DNA of 64,000 bases from Osmia lignaria lignaria (Eukaryota > Arthropoda > Insecta > Hymenoptera > Megachilidae), in assembly GCF_051020975.1 (NCBI RefSeq), contig NW_027478169.1, positions 12,648,001-12,712,000 on the forward strand, in the 5' to 3' direction. Positions 61,285-64,000 of the stretch are shown in pieces. The position numbers and the translations under genes are program-made. The stretch's first letter is position 1; each line of letters starts with the position of its first letter. The notes beneath the pieces are model-generated. The model saw only the letters and a list, made by a program, of their open reading frames with translations, did not search any database and was not told the origin of the DNA.

Positions 61285-64000
61285 GATCAGATGCGTAGTT
61301 CTCGAGATATATCAAGATATTTAAAAGTTCCGAAGCCCCACCAACATAATAGAGATACAGAAACACCGTGGCCCCTTTCTTTGAGATAACTCTGCACTAT
61401 TGCGAGCTGCAAATGCCACTTCCAGCTTAGCTGTGCAGAGGAAGAACAACAAGAAGAAGAAATATCTCGAAATATGTCCGTCAGGCCAGTTCCTTTGAGC
61501 TGAATCTGCAAATATCTCGGAAACGAAGCGAGCTATGGCAAAATGTTAAGAGACCTTTTTTGTACAGAATTATGTTTCCTACTTTTTATGTTCTATGATA
61601 TTTTTTGATCAGACGCGTAGTTCTCGAGATATATCAAGATATTTAAAAGTTCCGAAGCCGCACCAACATAATAGAGATACAGAAACACCGTGGCCCCTTT
61701 CTTTGAGATATCTCTGCACTATTGCGAGCTGCAAATGCCACTTCCAGCTTAGCTGTGCAGAAGAAGAACAACAAGAAGAAGAAATATCTCGAAATATGTC
61801 CGTCAGGCCCCTGCCCTTGAGATATATCTGCAAATATCTCGGAAACGAAGCGAGCTATGGCAAAATGTTGAGAGACCTTTTTTGTAGAGAATTATGTTTC
61901 CTACAATTTATGTTCTATGATATTTTTTGATCAGAAGCGTAGTTTTCGAGATATATCGAGATATTTAAAAGTTCCGAAGACGCACCAACATAATAGAGAT
62001 ACAGAAACACCGTGGCCCCTTTCTTTGAGATAACTCTGCACTAGTGCGAGCCGCAAATGCCACTTCCAGCTTAGCTGTGCAGAAGAAGAACAACAAGAAG
62101 AAGAAATATCTCGAAATATGTCCGTCAGGCCCCTTCCCTTGAGATATATCTGCAAATATCTCGGAAACGAAGAGAGCTATGGCAAAATGTTAAGAGACCT
62201 TTTTTGTAGAGAATTAAGTTTCCTACTTTTCATGTTCTATGATATTTTTTGATCGGATGCGTAGTTCTCGAGATATATCAAGATATTTAAAAGTTCCGAA
62301 GCGGCACCAACATAATAGAGATACAGAAACACCGTGGCCCCTTTCTTTGAGATAACTCTGCACTATTGCGAGCTGTAAATGCCACTTCCAGCTTAGCTGT
62401 GCAGAAGAAGAACAACAAGAAGAAGAAATATCTCGAAATATGCCCGTCAGGCCCCTTCCCTTGAGATATATCTGCAAATATCTCGGAAACGAAGCGACCT
62501 ATGGCAAAATGTTCAGAGACCTTTTTTGTAGAGAATTATGTTTGCTACAATTTATGTTCTATGATATTTTTTGATCAGAAGCGTAGTTTTCGAGATATAT
62601 CGAGATATTTAAAAGTTCCGAAGCCGCACCAACATAATAGAGATACAGAAACACCGTGGCCCCTTTCTTTGAGATAACTCTGCACTAGTGCGAGCGGCAA
62701 ATGCCACTTCCAGCTTAGCTGTGCAGAAGAAGAACAACAAGAAGAAGAAATATCTCGAAATATGTCCGTCAGGCCCCTTCCCTTGAGATAAATATGCAAA
62801 TATCTCGGAAACGAAGCGAGCTATGGCAAAATGTTAAGCGACCTTTTTTGTAGAGAATTAAGTTTCCTACTTTTCATGTTCTATGATATTTTTTGATCAG
62901 ATGCGTAGTTCTCGAGATATATCAAGATATTTAAAAGTTCCGAAGCCGCACCAACATAATAGAGATACAGAAACACCGTGGCCCCTTTCTTTGAGATAAC
63001 TCTGCACTATTGCGAGCTGCAAATGCCACTTCCAGCTTAGCTGTGCAGAGGAAGAACAACAAGAAGAAGAAATATCTCGAAATATGTCCGTCAGGCCAGT
63101 TCCTTTGAGCTGAATCTGCAAATATCTCGGAAACGAAGCGAGCTATGGCAAAATGTTAAGAGACCTTTTTTGTAGAGAATTATGTTTCCTACTTTTTATG
63201 TTCTATGATATTTTTTGATCAGACGCGTAGTTCTCGAGATATATCAAGATATTTAAAAGTTCCGAAGCCGCACCAACATAATAGAGATACAGAAACACCG
63301 TGGCCCCTTTCTTTGAGATATCTCTGCACTATTGCGAGCTGCAAATGCCACTTCCAGCTTAGCTGTGCAGAAGAAGAACAACAAGAAGAAGAAATATCTC
63401 GAAATATGTCCGTCAGGCCCCTGCCCTTGAGATATATCTGCAAATATCTCGGAAACGAAGCGAGCTATGGCAAAATGTTGAGAGACCTTTTTTGTAGAGA
63501 ATTATGTTTCCTACAATTTATGTTCTATGATATTTTTTGATCAGAAGCGTAGTTTTCGAGATATATCGAGATATTTAAAAGTTCCGTAGCCGCACCAACA
63601 TAATAGAGATACAGAAACACCGTGGCCCCTTTCTTTGAGATAACTCTGCACTAGTGCGAGCCGCAAATGCCACTTCCAGCTTAGCTGTGCAGAAGAAGAA
63701 CAACAAGAAGAAGAAATATCTCGAAATATGTCCGTCAGGCCCCTTCCCTTGAGATATATCTGCAAATATCTCGGAAACGAAGAGAGCTATGGCAAAATGT
63801 TAAGAGACCTTTTTTGTAGAGAATTAAGTTTCCTACTTTTCATGTTCTATGATATTTTTTGATCGGATGCGTAGTTCTCGAGATATATCAAGATATTTAA
63901 AAGTTCCGAAGCGGCACCAACATAATAGAGATACAGAAACACCGTGGCCCCTTTCTTTGAGATAACTCTGCACTATTGCGAGCTGTAAATGCCACTTCCA
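61285..64000. repeat. Pentamer higher-order repeat, 1610-bp period, running off the right edge
   Basis: Units are 61285-62894 and 62895-64000 (truncated by the window). Shared markers 1610 bp apart include GAGATATCTCTGC near 61707/63317, CCCCTGCCCTTGAG near 61808/63418, ATGTTGAGAGACC near 61866/63476, boundary GATCGG at 62251/63861 and GAAGCGGCACC at about 62300/63910. The last boundary is at 63861, so 63861-64000 is a partial monomer. Confidence 0.9.

Larger units (their letters stand above)
1..64000. repeat. Satellite DNA array, 322-bp monomer, fills the window
   Basis: The same roughly 322-bp sequence repeats head to tail from the first base to the last. Phased on the GATCAG boundary, there are 198 complete monomers between 149 and 63860 plus a partial monomer at each end. 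179 are exactly 322 bp; the others are 321 (14), 323 (2), 320 (1) and 307 (2), and these lengths add up to the observed span. All units face the same way and nothing is inserted between them. Monomers differ by scattered substitutions, and particular variants recur at fixed multiples of the monomer, which defines higher-order repeats. G+C is about 40%. This is the organisation of a eukaryotic centromeric or heterochromatic satellite. The family is not one I can name, and the host cannot be fixed from the sequence. Confidence 0.99.

Noticed and set aside
61595..63540. Forward 111-codon open frames at 61595-61930 and 63205-63540, and shorter forward frames at 28145, 31782 and 54834
   Set aside because: They arise where a usual in-frame stop is lost, for example GATAACTC changed to GATATCTC at about 61707 and 63317. 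They cross monomer boundaries and are identical because the pentamer was duplicated.
149..63765. About 185 antisense open frames of 64-84 codons, one per monomer
   Set aside because: They are copies of one chance frame in a near-identical repeat. Several amplified monomers carry stops or frameshifts, lengths are not multiples of three, and no domain, signal peptide or splice context is recognisable.
1..64000. CRISPR array
   Set aside because: Repeats are regular, but there are no unique spacers: the whole 322-bp unit is repeated, far longer than a CRISPR repeat-spacer unit, and no cas gene is present.
1..64000. rDNA spacer or 5S/tRNA tandem array
   Set aside because: No rRNA or tRNA sequence or fold is recognisable in the 322-bp consensus on either strand.

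Overview
The whole window is one uninterrupted block of tandemly repeated satellite DNA. I see no protein-coding gene, RNA gene, mobile element, CRISPR array or single-copy DNA. The monomer is 322 bp, about 40% G+C (128 of 322 counted in the copy at 36509-36830). I phased it on the Sau3A/BclI-like boundary GATCAG. From the first boundary (149) to the last (63861) there are 198 complete monomers, with a partial monomer at each end, so the array continues past both edges. The bookkeeping closes exactly: 179 monomers are 322 bp, 14 are 321, two are 323, one is 320 and two are 307. The head-to-tail orientation never changes.

The source is almost certainly a eukaryotic chromosome, in (peri)centromeric or other constitutive heterochromatin. 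I would guess an invertebrate such as an insect, but nothing in the window proves the taxon. No bacterial or archaeal feature is present.

The structure lies in how variant monomers are ordered into higher-order repeats (HORs). Region by region: (1) 1-3042, trimer HOR of 965 bp; (2) 3043-11090, pentamer HOR of 1610 bp at 3687-6906, then a 1609/1931-bp duplication zone; (3) 11091-28156, a seven-monomer HOR (A-G, 2254 bp) with 5-, 6- and 8-monomer derivatives and a superimposed 13-monomer (4186 bp) period; (4) 28157-36186, a mosaic with a local 1288-bp tetramer; (5) 36187-44556, two nearly identical copies of a different 13-monomer HOR (4185 bp); (6) 44557-48418, rearranged pieces of that HOR; (7) 48419-55167, a mosaic rich in a separate monomer subfamily; (8) 55168-61284, the 13-mer family again, rearranged, with a 4829-bp (15-monomer) repeat; (9) 61285-64000, a new pentamer HOR of 1610 bp.

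The monomer has internal structure: an ancient internal duplication (24 of 28 bases identical, 114 bp apart), a 24-nt mirror-symmetric GAA-rich tract, short inverted repeats around ATATCTCG/CGAGATAT, and two main head types that differ by an XhoI site. A 74-codon antisense open frame recurs in most monomers because the monomers are nearly identical. Stops and frameshifts in several amplified copies argue that it is not a gene. No undescribed biochemical system is visible. The interesting signal is the record of unequal exchange, hybrid monomers and nested amplification.
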